Of a stretch of DNA of 51,010 nucleotides, positions 24,601-31,809 are shown in pieces. The number at the start of each line of letters is the position of its first letter. Within the stretch, counting starts at the first letter, position 1. Both the position numbers and the translations under genes were made by a program. Below the pieces are notes generated by a model. It did not search any database, was not told the origin of the DNA, and worked only from the letters and a program-made list of their open reading frames with translations. The DNA lies in IMG/VR virus record IMGVR_UViG_3300043219_000087, positions 1 through 51,010 of that record; one strand, written 5' to 3'. Source of the stretch: a virus.

Positions 24601-24890
24601 ATATGCTTGTGGCTCATGCCTATCTCGCACAGACAGATGGATTTGTTAGTGCTAATATTATTGCAGACAATGATGAAGTGTTAAGGGCACATGTAGGGGA
24701 TACTAATGATCCCGAAGGTGCAGGGGATATAATATGCCTTACAAAATCTGCATCTGTTGGTGGTAGGATAAATTGTAGTTTTATGGTTCCTTCAGGTAAG
24801 TATTTTGAACTTACAACTACTTCTGCGGAAGTTGCCAACATATTCTGGATGTCAATGGGAGCATTGCAAAAACCTGTAGATCAAGATTAA
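21618..24890 (+). CDS. tail fibre / receptor-binding protein (1090 aa)
   Basis: Domains in order: a LamG/concanavalin-like lectin domain (about 8-235, ALWRFENG ... GEMDEVVVFDDILTNDEI); a repeat of the TGLTLSGLTANSL module (about 287-355); a helical VPTEKATKLYTDTL segment; a jelly roll (about 460-590); fibre shaft words EHGALTGLGDDDHAQYL and LAIADGGTGQSTAQLAINAL (about 600-680); a C1q-like trimer head (KLSDTKAQNTSGGTA ... ARLYNTTGAAVVLIGTSEF, about 790-930); and a final beta domain. These are standard parts of phage fibres that bind surface glycans. No intramolecular chaperone cleavage site or depolymerase signature is obvious. Confidence 0.88.
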   Translation: MANDFSMDTNCKALWRFENGALTVDSKGSNTLSVTGSPTANLVDFKEGGASADFELGSPDYYTVADASLDAGFPLKNGDTNKKISVCAWLRMESIPTFGINFFGKWGTGTRSLLCQITGTSGGLDFRILLGHNGGLSSETIIETSIAALTGRWYHFGFTYQDSDKSWKLRIWDDTAGAIYYSNTGHTTNNINIENATLYVGGYLSNSHDGEMDEVVVFDDILTNDEIDAIRAGTYSGLQWAKILTANPVNIADNEYCKLATNDVIGRNYAEVKTDLGLSTGDSPEFTGLTLSGLTANSLIYPDGNKLLTSLGVAANGKIPIGSAGTTPVLAEITGTANQVISTAGAGSITLSTPQDIHTGATDFEVAGLKVINKITEFSTDGTMGGDSDSAVPTEKATKLYTDTLRSDLASVANAKGASLVGVEDAMSLYTATDVEAALEEVMDKVTPVTYSANAISTVGGTPSGSVSDIQTIDDGNEYIVTETTGAPNPNFTTTVTFTGITTGHEANKIQAHYSYDGNHTINLDIEKAPFDGSAWDNVTSITNTGGVLAWLSIDIPGSITDYNNSGTTKIRWLHDAVGNVNHDFVVDYNIIKDDSSGGGGVTEHGALTGLGDDDHAQYLLADGTRALAGAWDMGSQALTNVNIDSGAITGITDLAIADGGTGQSTAQLAINALSAVAGATNEHVLTKDTGTGNAIWKAAAGGGGGTWIDLTDTDPANFTGSAGKIVRVNSTPDALEFFTVNDLVTDVAPQAAADYVMIYDTTASAHKKVLLSNLPVGGGIGYTGYVKLSDTKAQNTSGGTATSGAWRTRVLNTEDIDTDNDCSLVGNQITLAAGTYDCLISAPAWYAGRHQARLYNTTGAAVVLIGTSEFAQSGIGDNKDQTRSIIRGRFTIAASQVLEVQHQVTITRATHGFGVECNFTSEIYTIAEFWKAATTSDELIKIDAAATAGYLGAASNDGVLRTGVGLTYTDGGNFVTLAVDGFSAYTSEDSDTVDMLVAHAYLAQTDGFVSANIIADNDEVLRAHVGDTNDPEGAGDIICLTKSASVGGRINCSFMVPSGKYFELTTTSAEVANIFWMSMGALQKPVDQD

Positions 24891-24905
24891 ATAAGGAATA
24901 TTATT

Positions 24906-25100
24906 ATGTTGGGACGAAAATATTTATATAGAAGTTTTGGAGCTAAACTGGTTGACGCTCTTTCTCAAGTAATATTAGACGAAGTAAATATTCTTAGAGA
25001 AAACACAGGATTGCCCCCAAGAACTAATACACAGTTAGCTGACGCAATATTAAATAAATTAGAGAATATTCCTGATTACGAATGGATGAAGGAGTTGTAA
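24906..25100 (+). CDS. small helical protein (64 aa)
   Basis: The product (MLGRKYLYRSFGAKLVDALSQVIL...) is amphipathic and helical, with no membrane span or cysteine. It follows the fibre gene by 15 bases and its stop overlaps the start of the next gene (TAATG). Probable small assembly or internal virion protein; function unknown. Confidence 0.65.
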   Translation: MLGRKYLYRSFGAKLVDALSQVILDEVNILRENTGLPPRTNTQLADAILNKLENIPDYEWMKEL

Positions 25101-26104
25101 TGGCCGAATCAAGATTAATGTGGACTGAAAGTGAAACTGGGACACCCAAACTTGTTGAACGACCCCAAGAACCGAGAATGCCGTCTGTTGATGAAACAAT
25201 ACAACGAAACGATAAACAGGCTGCACAACAGTTACAGCAGCAGTATAAACAAGCCAAAACAATTATAGACCGTCAAATCGCACAGGGACGCCAGGCAATC
25301 CTCAATCAGTATGAAATCAGACGCAATGACATGAAGCGAAAGTATGATGCGGAAACTGATCCGAAACGGAAGCAAACAATCTTGGACCAAACCATGTCCG
25401 CAAGATCACAAACTGAGGCAAAAATCCAAGCGTTAGTTGATAAACACGCTCCAGAAAATCAAGAACTTGATGCCAGGATGCAGGCCGAAGTTCAGAAATT
25501 GACGCAACAGGCTCAGATGAGAAACACCAGACTTCAAGCTGTCAGAGACTTAACTACATCAGGAATCATAACTGACCCTGCCGTGGCTCAACAGGCTGAG
25601 TATAAAGCAGCTTATGGCGTGACTATTCCGCTATCTCGGTTCAAGCAACAAGGCCCGTCTCCAGAACAAAAGAAGGCACAGTTGGTGAGGGACATTAGGA
25701 GTTTAGACGCGAGGCTTAAACAATTCACACCTTCAGAGAAAGGTTGGTTGCTTACAACAAGATCAAAAATCATTGACCCTTCTACTGGAGAAGAAAGAAC
25801 ACTTAAAAAAGAAAACCCCGAAGATGCACAGATAATTGCAACTATGGACGCTCTGGATACAGCAAGAAATGATATGATAAAAGAGCTTCAAAGCATTTAT
25901 ATCGCACAAAGTCCAACACTCAGAAAGAAGCTTGAAGATATTCAGCGGTTCAGGGATGCTAAAAAAATAATTGCTAATGGTGGGAACTTAAACATTGAAG
26001 GATCAATTCGTAAGAAGATTGGGGAGCAAAGTAAAGGAAAGAAGCCTGCTACAGATTATTCATCTATGAGTAACGAGGAATTGAGAGCAATAGCTGGGAG
26101 ATAA
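25100..26104 (+). CDS. coiled-coil internal virion protein, candidate (334 aa)
   Basis: The ATG at 25100 lies in a TAATG overlap behind AAGGAGTTG; an earlier in-frame ATG lacks a site. Residues about 35-145 form a long glutamine-rich charged helix (KQAAQQLQQQYKQAKTIIDRQ ...) predicted to coil. A second helical block runs from residue 190 to 300. It immediately precedes the very large internal virion candidate, as paired ejection proteins do in podoviruses. No enzymatic motif visible. Confidence 0.6.
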   Translation: MAESRLMWTESETGTPKLVERPQEPRMPSVDETIQRNDKQAAQQLQQQYKQAKTIIDRQIAQGRQAILNQYEIRRNDMKRKYDAETDPKRKQTILDQTMSARSQTEAKIQALVDKHAPENQELDARMQAEVQKLTQQAQMRNTRLQAVRDLTTSGIITDPAVAQQAEYKAAYGVTIPLSRFKQQGPSPEQKKAQLVRDIRSLDARLKQFTPSEKGWLLTTRSKIIDPSTGEERTLKKENPEDAQIIATMDALDTARNDMIKELQSIYIAQSPTLRKKLEDIQRFRDAKKIIANGGNLNIEGSIRKKIGEQSKGKKPATDYSSMSNEELRAIAGR

Positions 26105-26107
26105 GTC

Positions 26108-29100
26108 ATGCCAATAACACCTGAACAAGCACAGGCAGAATTAAATCGTCGAACGGCACAAGCTGAACTTAGCAGGAGAAGTGCACAGGCAGAACTTGAT
26201 AAGAGAGCGAGTGTGCCCAGTGTTGGGACGCCCCCCAAAGCCAGAGTCAGAGACGTTCCCGGCATAGTTGGCAGAGGCGTTGTCAGTGCAGAGCTTGGTG
26301 TTGCTAAGGGTTTGATTGGAACTATTGATGCTACATTGAACATGGCACCATCTAACAGAGCACTTGGTTTTGGTGCTCCCTTTGCACCGCAGTTGACTGA
26401 AGCCCAAAAAACAAAGATGGCTAAAGAAACAAGAGAAGTTACTGCACCACTCCGAGAAGCCAAACGCAGAATTGCTTCAGCCCAAAAGAAATTTGGTGCT
26501 CGGTATTCTGGTGCACTCGCTTGGACTACCCGCACTATATCCGAAGCCGTTCCTTACATGGCTAATGCACTGGCTGCTGGGGTTGTAGCTGGTCCTGCTG
26601 GTGCTGCCACTGTTGGTTTTGTGGTTGAAGGTGATAACGCTTATGATGAGGCCAAAGCAAGTGGGGCCACTGAAGAACAGGCACAACGAGAACGTGTGGT
26701 AGTTGGATCATTGAATGCAATTATAGAAGCCGTGCAGATTGGCAGAGTTATGAAGTTTGCCAAAGGCGGGAAACACTCACTCAAGAATTTTGTTAAACTG
26801 GCACGCACAAAAGGAATGAAACACGCTGGCAAGGAACTTAAAGGCTGGGGTGGTGAAGTAGCACGCTTATCTATTGAGGAAGCACTTGAAGAATTTTCAC
26901 AAGAAGGTGTGTCGCTTACTGTTCCTGCCGTCTTTAGGGGTGAATACCCGCGTAAGGCTGACGGTTCACCTGACTATTTAGCCATCGGTGAGCGTCTTGG
27001 TGAGGCTGCTTTGGGCGGTGCTGTGGCTGGTCCGGTGCTTGGTGGTGCTGGTAGATTGATTACTGGAGTTAGTCCAGAGACTGATGTTGCAGCAGAACAA
27101 CCTCCACTGCTTGGCAAGGAAGGTATCAATGTTTACAAAACAGTTTCTGACAGCAGAACTGGCATAACAGAAGAAGAAGTTGTTCGAGAAGGTGATCGGT
27201 ATGTTGATTCTGTAACTGGTGAAGACGTTGTTTTAGACGCTAAAGCCAGCGGCAGCGGAATACAGGACGCACCCAAGAGCGAAACAGCAGACTTCCGGCC
27301 CGTAGAAACCGAAGCTGAAGTTGGCGTTGGCGAACCAGAATTAGTAAAAGGGAAGCATGCCGGTCTTGGACAAGCAATGCAGACTTTAGTAGATGAAGGG
27401 ATGACCTGGGAAGACGCACAGACTGTGGTTCGTGGCCAACAGGAAGGTCGTGCTGCTACAGTGGACATCACTGAATCTAAAGAAGCACAGAAGCAGTTGT
27501 TAAAAGTAGACGCGGCTATTGATGCAAATGAAGAAACTCCCAGTGAAATCACACAAGACGACAAACTGGAAGAACCAGAGTTTAATGAACCGGGATTGCT
27601 TGCATTGTTCACCAACAAACGTAAGGTAATGGACCGCATTGGTGCATTTAAGATTAAAGGCTTTACAGAATTGTTTAGTGGTTTTGAAAGGATGCAACAC
27701 CTTAAAGGCAGTTTGAATAAAGTAGTCAATAAAACTATTCGTGCATTAAATAAACAGGCAATACTTGGGGATAAGATTGCCAAACGCGTTATGAAGCGGC
27801 AGACTAAACCCGTTGAGCGTATGGTGGATTTACTTGACACCTATGAAAGACTTCCTGATGAAGTGACTGATAAATTGTCTGCTACAGATGTAGAAGCATT
27901 CAATGTTATGCGTGACATGACAAAGTGGTTGTTGGAACGAGCCAATGTAGCCCGTAAGAAAGCTGGGCAAAACCCAATTAACAATCTCAGAGCTTACATT
28001 CCACACTGGACCAACGCACTTGCTGACGAGATTATGAACGGAACTTATATTTATAACTCTGGATTTTTGGGCCAGCTTATGAATAAGGTTCCTAAGAAAA
28101 TCGACAACCCAACAGCGTACCACAGAAAACTTAAACAACAGATTCAAGAGCACATGGAACGTGATCTTGGAACACTGATGCGTGGCCTAATCAGATACGA
28201 TCTTCACGATATAATGCTGGCTCAACCGCTGGCTGAAGTGTGGGATGAGTTACGTAAGATTCGTGACCATAAGACAGACAAGGGTGGAAAGATAATCAGT
28301 GATAGGACATTTAATTATATTACTGACTATCTTAATTATGATGTTCTTAAAAAGCAGACCACTATTGACAAAGTATTCAACGATGCAAGGGTCGTTAAAA
28401 CCCCTACGCAACTGATTAACAAAGTTCTGCGACCACTCAATAGAGAGATTTCTAACCCAGCAGCCTTTTACTTCGGCGGGATGCGTAAACTGTTTCATGC
28501 TGCTTTTTTGCCTGGAAGACTGCGTCCCATCACCAGAAACTTTGGTCAGCGTTTGCTTAACCTGTCGTTCCACAGGGGCAGGGATTTAGGGCGTGCTCAA
28601 TTTGGCAAACAAGATGTGATTGAGCACCCGACAACTGGCAAACCAATAAAAATACTGAACTATATCAGAGAACAAGACTGGTATAAATTAACCAAGCCAG
28701 AAGATACACTGGACGACAATACGCTACTGTCGAACCTGACAAAATACGGCATGATAGGCTTCAAATTATCACATGTCGGTAACCGATATGTCAGCAATGT
28801 TGATGTGACAGCATTATCAAGCTACTATGACTGGAAGCACAGATTCCAAGAATCACACACCCAGAGTTCAAAACACTATAAGTTTATTGTTAAAGAAAGC
28901 AAACGCACCGGCATACCTATTGAACAACTTCAGACGCAAAAAGAAGATATGCTACATGATGTTCGTGACGGTGTTGCAATGACGCAGTGGGAGTATATGT
29001 CGCACGCTATGCCTACCATTTTTAGAGGCCAGACCGTGCGTGCGGCTGCTGCTTATCAATCTTGGTGGATGAACTACTTTACTTCTTTCCTTGCAGAAGG

Positions 29101-29557
29101 GTACAACAGGTTGATGACCGGCAGAACCAGAGTGCGTAGCGATGGCACAGGTGGGCGGTTGCTAACTCCTTATGCCAGACTTCGCACAATCAAAGGATTA
29201 GGTGGGATTTATGGAATAGCAAGAATTGCTGAATCAGTGTTTGGCGTGGCTATGCTCGGTGCTCTTTGGATGCCCGACCCTACCAGTGGACTGCCTCCAC
29301 TTCTTAGCCTGGCGGTTAATATGGCACGTTTGGTGCTCGGCTTCAACAAACCTGAGCAGCGTAGACAAGCGTGGAAAGACATGGGCAAGACTGCCAAGCG
29401 TATGCTGCCGTTTAGCAATGCGGCACGCGAGATAGCAAAAGTTGGTGATGATTGGACGCTTAAAGATTATGTTTTCTATACTGACAACGATGAATGGAAA
29501 CAAATTTGGGTTAAGGTTGAACAGGAAACAGCTAACAAGAAAGGAAGCGGCTTCTGA
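26108..29557 (+). CDS. large internal virion / DNA-ejection protein, candidate (1149 aa)
   Basis: The N-terminus has three tandem AQAELxRR units (residues about 8-35). Hydrophobic alanine/glycine-rich segments follow near 148-178 (VPYMANALAAGVVAGPAGAA) and 295-320. The middle is acidic, and a large helical region (about 500-1020) precedes a final membrane-like stretch near 1035-1080 (FGVAMLGALWMP ... LLSLAVNMARLVLGF). In podoviruses such long proteins leave the capsid and form an ejection channel across the envelope. A tape-measure role is less likely because no tail-tube gene is present. No lysozyme or transglycosylase motif was seen. Confidence 0.6.
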   Translation: MPITPEQAQAELNRRTAQAELSRRSAQAELDKRASVPSVGTPPKARVRDVPGIVGRGVVSAELGVAKGLIGTIDATLNMAPSNRALGFGAPFAPQLTEAQKTKMAKETREVTAPLREAKRRIASAQKKFGARYSGALAWTTRTISEAVPYMANALAAGVVAGPAGAATVGFVVEGDNAYDEAKASGATEEQAQRERVVVGSLNAIIEAVQIGRVMKFAKGGKHSLKNFVKLARTKGMKHAGKELKGWGGEVARLSIEEALEEFSQEGVSLTVPAVFRGEYPRKADGSPDYLAIGERLGEAALGGAVAGPVLGGAGRLITGVSPETDVAAEQPPLLGKEGINVYKTVSDSRTGITEEEVVREGDRYVDSVTGEDVVLDAKASGSGIQDAPKSETADFRPVETEAEVGVGEPELVKGKHAGLGQAMQTLVDEGMTWEDAQTVVRGQQEGRAATVDITESKEAQKQLLKVDAAIDANEETPSEITQDDKLEEPEFNEPGLLALFTNKRKVMDRIGAFKIKGFTELFSGFERMQHLKGSLNKVVNKTIRALNKQAILGDKIAKRVMKRQTKPVERMVDLLDTYERLPDEVTDKLSATDVEAFNVMRDMTKWLLERANVARKKAGQNPINNLRAYIPHWTNALADEIMNGTYIYNSGFLGQLMNKVPKKIDNPTAYHRKLKQQIQEHMERDLGTLMRGLIRYDLHDIMLAQPLAEVWDELRKIRDHKTDKGGKIISDRTFNYITDYLNYDVLKKQTTIDKVFNDARVVKTPTQLINKVLRPLNREISNPAAFYFGGMRKLFHAAFLPGRLRPITRNFGQRLLNLSFHRGRDLGRAQFGKQDVIEHPTTGKPIKILNYIREQDWYKLTKPEDTLDDNTLLSNLTKYGMIGFKLSHVGNRYVSNVDVTALSSYYDWKHRFQESHTQSSKHYKFIVKESKRTGIPIEQLQTQKEDMLHDVRDGVAMTQWEYMSHAMPTIFRGQTVRAAAAYQSWWMNYFTSFLAEGYNRLMTGRTRVRSDGTGGRLLTPYARLRTIKGLGGIYGIARIAESVFGVAMLGALWMPDPTSGLPPLLSLAVNMARLVLGFNKPEQRRQAWKDMGKTAKRMLPFSNAAREIAKVGDDWTLKDYVFYTDNDEWKQIWVKVEQETANKKGSGF

Positions 29558-29742
29558 TGGATTGTTTTCATAAACCAGTTAAAGAAATGACAGACAGAGA
29601 ATTAATTCTTTTCAATATTGGCGAAACCAGGTGTATTAAGAAATTACTTAACAATCATTTACAACACTGTTGGCAGGTGGTTATAGCTTTGGTTGGAGTT
29701 GCTGGGGTTGCTGTTGTCTCACTTCTTGTTGCCTTGCTGTGA
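29557..29742 (+). CDS. small one-span membrane protein (61 aa), holin candidate
   Basis: The ATG overlaps the preceding stop (TGATG). The protein has a soluble, charged N-terminal half (MDCFHKPVKEMTDRELILF) and a C-terminal span (VVIALVGVAGVAVVSLLVALL) that ends the protein. This C-terminal anchoring at the end of the late operon suits a holin, pinholin or spanin-like factor, but it could anchor any partner. It is the last plus-strand gene and overlaps the converging minus-strand gene by 24 bases. Confidence 0.6.
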   Translation: MDCFHKPVKEMTDRELILFNIGETRCIKKLLNNHLQHCWQVVIALVGVAGVAVVSLLVALL

Positions 29743-30042
29743 CATTTCTTCAATAGCTTGGGCCATTTCAGTAATCCAACTACACGTTAATGCTGGGTTG
29801 TGCCACGCGAGATCAAACTTAGGACTAAAAGGCATGTCATTGGATTCCGCATGTTTTTGCCGGTCTTTGATATTGCTCACTATGTTTTCTATTCTTCGTT
29901 GAGAAATCCAACAATACAATCCATCATTATTCCACAAAATAGGACGCGGCTGTTGCAACAACGCTTCAGCCGTCTTGCCTGTAAGCTTGATCGAAAAGCT
30001 GTTTTTTATAATTATCAAGGGAATTTTTGAACTTTGTCCCAT
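29719..30042 (-). CDS. hypothetical protein (107 aa)
   Basis: On the minus strand the ATG follows AGAAAGGATGAGCG, a fair ribosome site. The product is mixed (IPLIIIKNSFSIKLTGKTAEALL ... YCWISQRRIENIVSNIKDRQ) with tryptophans and cysteines spread through it and a polar tail. The gene overlaps its upstream neighbour by 77 bases in another frame and the last plus-strand gene by 24 bases. It is probably the end of the early transcript. Function unknown. Confidence 0.5.
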   Translation of the reverse strand: MGQSSKIPLIIIKNSFSIKLTGKTAEALLQQPRPILWNNDGLYCWISQRRIENIVSNIKDRQKHAESNDMPFSPKFDLAWHNPALTCSWITEMAQAIEEMSQQGNKK

Positions 30043-30262
30043 CGCTCATCCTTTCTAAAAACTTATCTATCTGTTTGATTGTAGTAAACTTCCTGCTCTT
30101 TGAAAAACTTTCACCCAGCGGATACACTCGGAGGATGAGTTTTCTTTTTAACCACTGGTGGACCTGCCGCACGCTCACCCGTAATCCTGTTCGGTTTAAT
30201 ACATACAGGGGCACATCTTTTGATTCGATCAAACCTTCCCGTAGTTTCTTTTTCCTTCCCAT
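29966..30262 (-). CDS. putative DNA-binding protein, excisionase/MerR-like (98 aa)
   Basis: The start at 30262 sits behind GGGGATGAGA; an ATG six bases earlier lacks spacing. The order VPLYVLNRTGLRVSVRQVHQW, then KLILRVYPLGES, then RKFTTIKQIDKFLERM is that of small winged-helix excisionase-like proteins: a helix-turn-helix, a wing, then a helix. The N-terminus is basic. It may regulate transcription or bind phage DNA. The first half overlaps the neighbouring 151-codon frame by about 150 bases. Confidence 0.55.
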   Translation of the reverse strand: MGRKKKLREGLIESKDVPLYVLNRTGLRVSVRQVHQWLKRKLILRVYPLGESFSKSRKFTTIKQIDKFLERMSDGTKFKNSLDNYKKQLFDQAYRQDG

Positions 30263-30566
30263 TCTCATCCCCGCCTATAAGCACATCATCATCTGGTCCC
30301 TGCCATGTGTCCCAGGATACACGATCTGTAACATACCAACGACAGGGCCGGTCCAAATGATCCTGAACCACAGCAATCAAATCCTCTCTCTTGCGGTATG
30401 TTATTATCTTCACAAGCCACCCAGGTCTGACACTGCCTGGAAGCGGGTTGAACAATCCAAGTAATTCAACCCGACTCCCAGGGTGTCTGAAGGCGTTTTG
30501 CAAGAGAACATCTTGGGTGCTGTTGTTGATTAGCCAGTTAATTAGATGGTCTCTACAGTGGATCAT
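30111..30566 (-). CDS. hypothetical protein (151 aa), long out-of-frame overlap
   Basis: The ATG follows GTAAGGTGTGAT two bases after the upstream gene's stop. Residues 1-105 look like a folded protein (HRDHLINWLINN-like helix, RVELLGLFNPLPGS, WLVKIITYRKREDL, RWYVTDRVSWDTW). The last 45 residues (after about GGDENGK) are low-quality, and the same DNA encodes the DNA-binding-like neighbour. Either this is a true overlap, or a frame disruption lengthened this frame. No family recognised. Confidence 0.45.
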   Translation of the reverse strand: MIHCRDHLINWLINNSTQDVLLQNAFRHPGSRVELLGLFNPLPGSVRPGWLVKIITYRKREDLIAVVQDHLDRPCRWYVTDRVSWDTWQGPDDDVLIGGDENGKEKETTGRFDRIKRCAPVCIKPNRITGERAAGPPVVKKKTHPPSVSAG

Positions 30567-30567
30567 A

Positions 30568-31059
30568 TCACACCTTACTCATACATTCATTTCTCACTGC
30601 TGTCTTAGCAGCAACCACAATTTCTTGATGCTCTGCGGGTGTTAGATCATTCTTACGTTTCTGCATCCGGCCCACCATCAAACTAATACCACCCACGCCA
30701 AGCAACCCCATTATGCTCATCGGGTTGTCAACACTACCAACTACAATATCCTGAAAGTTCATTGAATCTGTGATGTTAGTATCAATGAACCTTATAGCAT
30801 CACCGTGTTCAAACTTGCTGTCCTGGGCCAATCGTTTCAAACTAAGCTGTTCCACACGGTACTTGATCGTAATGCGTTCTCGTATCTGCTTGGCTTCATA
30901 CAACGTCATAATGCCCAGCGGTGGGAACTCACGGTCTGCGTAAGCCATTGACTGTTCTGTTACCTCACATGGAGTGAAGCGGTCAATGAACCCTCCACAT
31001 GAAACGCCAGCAAGACAAACCAAACACAATATTATTAGTGCTACATTTTTGTAGTCCAT
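30568..31059 (-). CDS. exported/membrane protein (163 aa), lysis-module candidate
   Basis: The N-terminus (MDYKNVALIILCLVCLAGVSC) is a signal sequence or membrane anchor with a cysteine that could be a weak lipobox, although the -3 residue is Gly rather than Leu. A second hydrophobic segment (SIMGLLGVGGISLMVG) lies near residues 114-129, followed by RMQKRKND. The middle is soluble and charged. Such a layout could belong to a spanin, a holin or an inner-membrane accessory protein. The ribosome site is GGGAGATAGAAT. Confidence 0.55.
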   Translation of the reverse strand: MDYKNVALIILCLVCLAGVSCGGFIDRFTPCEVTEQSMAYADREFPPLGIMTLYEAKQIRERITIKYRVEQLSLKRLAQDSKFEHGDAIRFIDTNITDSMNFQDIVVGSVDNPMSIMGLLGVGGISLMVGRMQKRKNDLTPAEHQEIVVAAKTAVRNECMSKV

Positions 31060-31062
31060 ATT

Positions 31063-31278
31063 CTATCTCCCAGGAATAATTTTAACTGCTTTGCCGTTTT
31101 TGTCTATTTTTACTTTGCGAACAATATCGGTATCAAGTTTACCAGAATGTGTCCTGGCTGTTTTTCGTGTACTGAATACCTCAGCCTGTGAAATATCAGC
31201 CAGGCTGTCAAATTCTTCAGTTACAAAACCACCATTCTCTGTGTCTTCAAACACCCAACCATGTGTTTTAGTTTTCAT
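31063..31278 (-). CDS. small protein of the STRKTAR family (71 aa)
   Basis: The product contains EVFSTRKTARTH and ends VRKVKIDKNGKAVKIIPGR. The gene at 44781-45005 has the same order (VFLTRETARQDKRKY, then IYQVELNSKNRPKRIIKKVR), so the two are paralogous. The form is typical of small phage proteins in which a helix is followed by a basic hairpin; its role is unknown. The start overlaps the previous stop (ATGA). Confidence 0.7.
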   Translation of the reverse strand: MKTKTHGWVFEDTENGGFVTEEFDSLADISQAEVFSTRKTARTHSGKLDTDIVRKVKIDKNGKAVKIIPGR

Positions 31279-31583
31279 TTTTTCCTTTCTGTTTTAACCT
31301 GCAATGCTTCAGCTAATTTGAACTCCAGTTTTTCAACAAATCCATCCACATCTGTTCCATCCCCAATCCATTCTTGTAGATCGGCAACTCGTAAACCCAG
31401 TATATAACTGGGGTTACGCATTTTTGGCAGTGTTGAATTTTCAACCAAGAATTTTACTGCAACTATGCCCACATCATCAAACAATTCAACTGCCTGGAGC
31501 TTGCGTGCTATTAATTCATTTTCTACAAATATATCAGTGATGGTGACTGTCACTAACTTGACTATTTGTTCTTCTTTAATCAC
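31275..31583 (-). CDS. hypothetical protein (102 aa), GTG start
   Basis: The first codon is GTG, well spaced behind GGAGGACAAATA. The protein alternates strands (VKLVTVTITDIFVENELIA, VGIVAVKFLVEN) and ends in a charged helix (VEKLEFKLAEALQVKTERKK). No motif recognised. It is transcribed with, and ATGA-coupled to, the STRKTAR-family gene. Confidence 0.6.
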   Translation of the reverse strand: MIKEEQIVKLVTVTITDIFVENELIARKLQAVELFDDVGIVAVKFLVENSTLPKMRNPSYILGLRVADLQEWIGDGTDVDGFVEKLEFKLAEALQVKTERKK

Positions 31584-31584
31584 A

Positions 31585-31809
31585 CTATTTGTCCTCCAGT
31601 TCTGCTTTTAGTCTCTCCCGTACTACACAAGCTATATAGTCCCAATCATCGTCTTCCATTTCTCTATACCAAGATAAGATTTCTTTATAGGCAGCACGCC
31701 AACCAGTTGCTCTTTCACATCTTTCACAACTATTATGGATAGGACAAACTCTGTCACTACTATTACAATTTGGAACCGATAAATTTTCCCACTTCTCAAA
31801 TGCTTTCAT
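31585..31809 (-). CDS. small cysteine-containing protein (74 aa)
   Basis: MKAFEKWENLSVPNCNSS is followed by VCPIHNSCERCERATGWRAAYKEIL, a Cys/His cluster that could hold a metal ion, and then an acidic helix. The start is directly behind the primase-helicase stop (GGAGGTTAAATG), so the two are translationally coupled. Function unknown. Confidence 0.65.
   Translation of the reverse strand: MKAFEKWENLSVPNCNSSDRVCPIHNSCERCERATGWRAAYKEILSWYREMEDDDWDYIACVVRERLKAELEDK

Noticed and set aside
27133-27840. 235-codon minus-strand frame opposite the large virion gene
   Set aside because: It is serine- and alanine-rich in the manner of antisense frames, without start signals, inside a well-supported plus-strand gene.
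29966-30262. Lysogeny module based on the excisionase-like protein
   Set aside because: No integrase, repressor or attachment site is visible, so the excisionase-like fold alone does not indicate a temperate phage.
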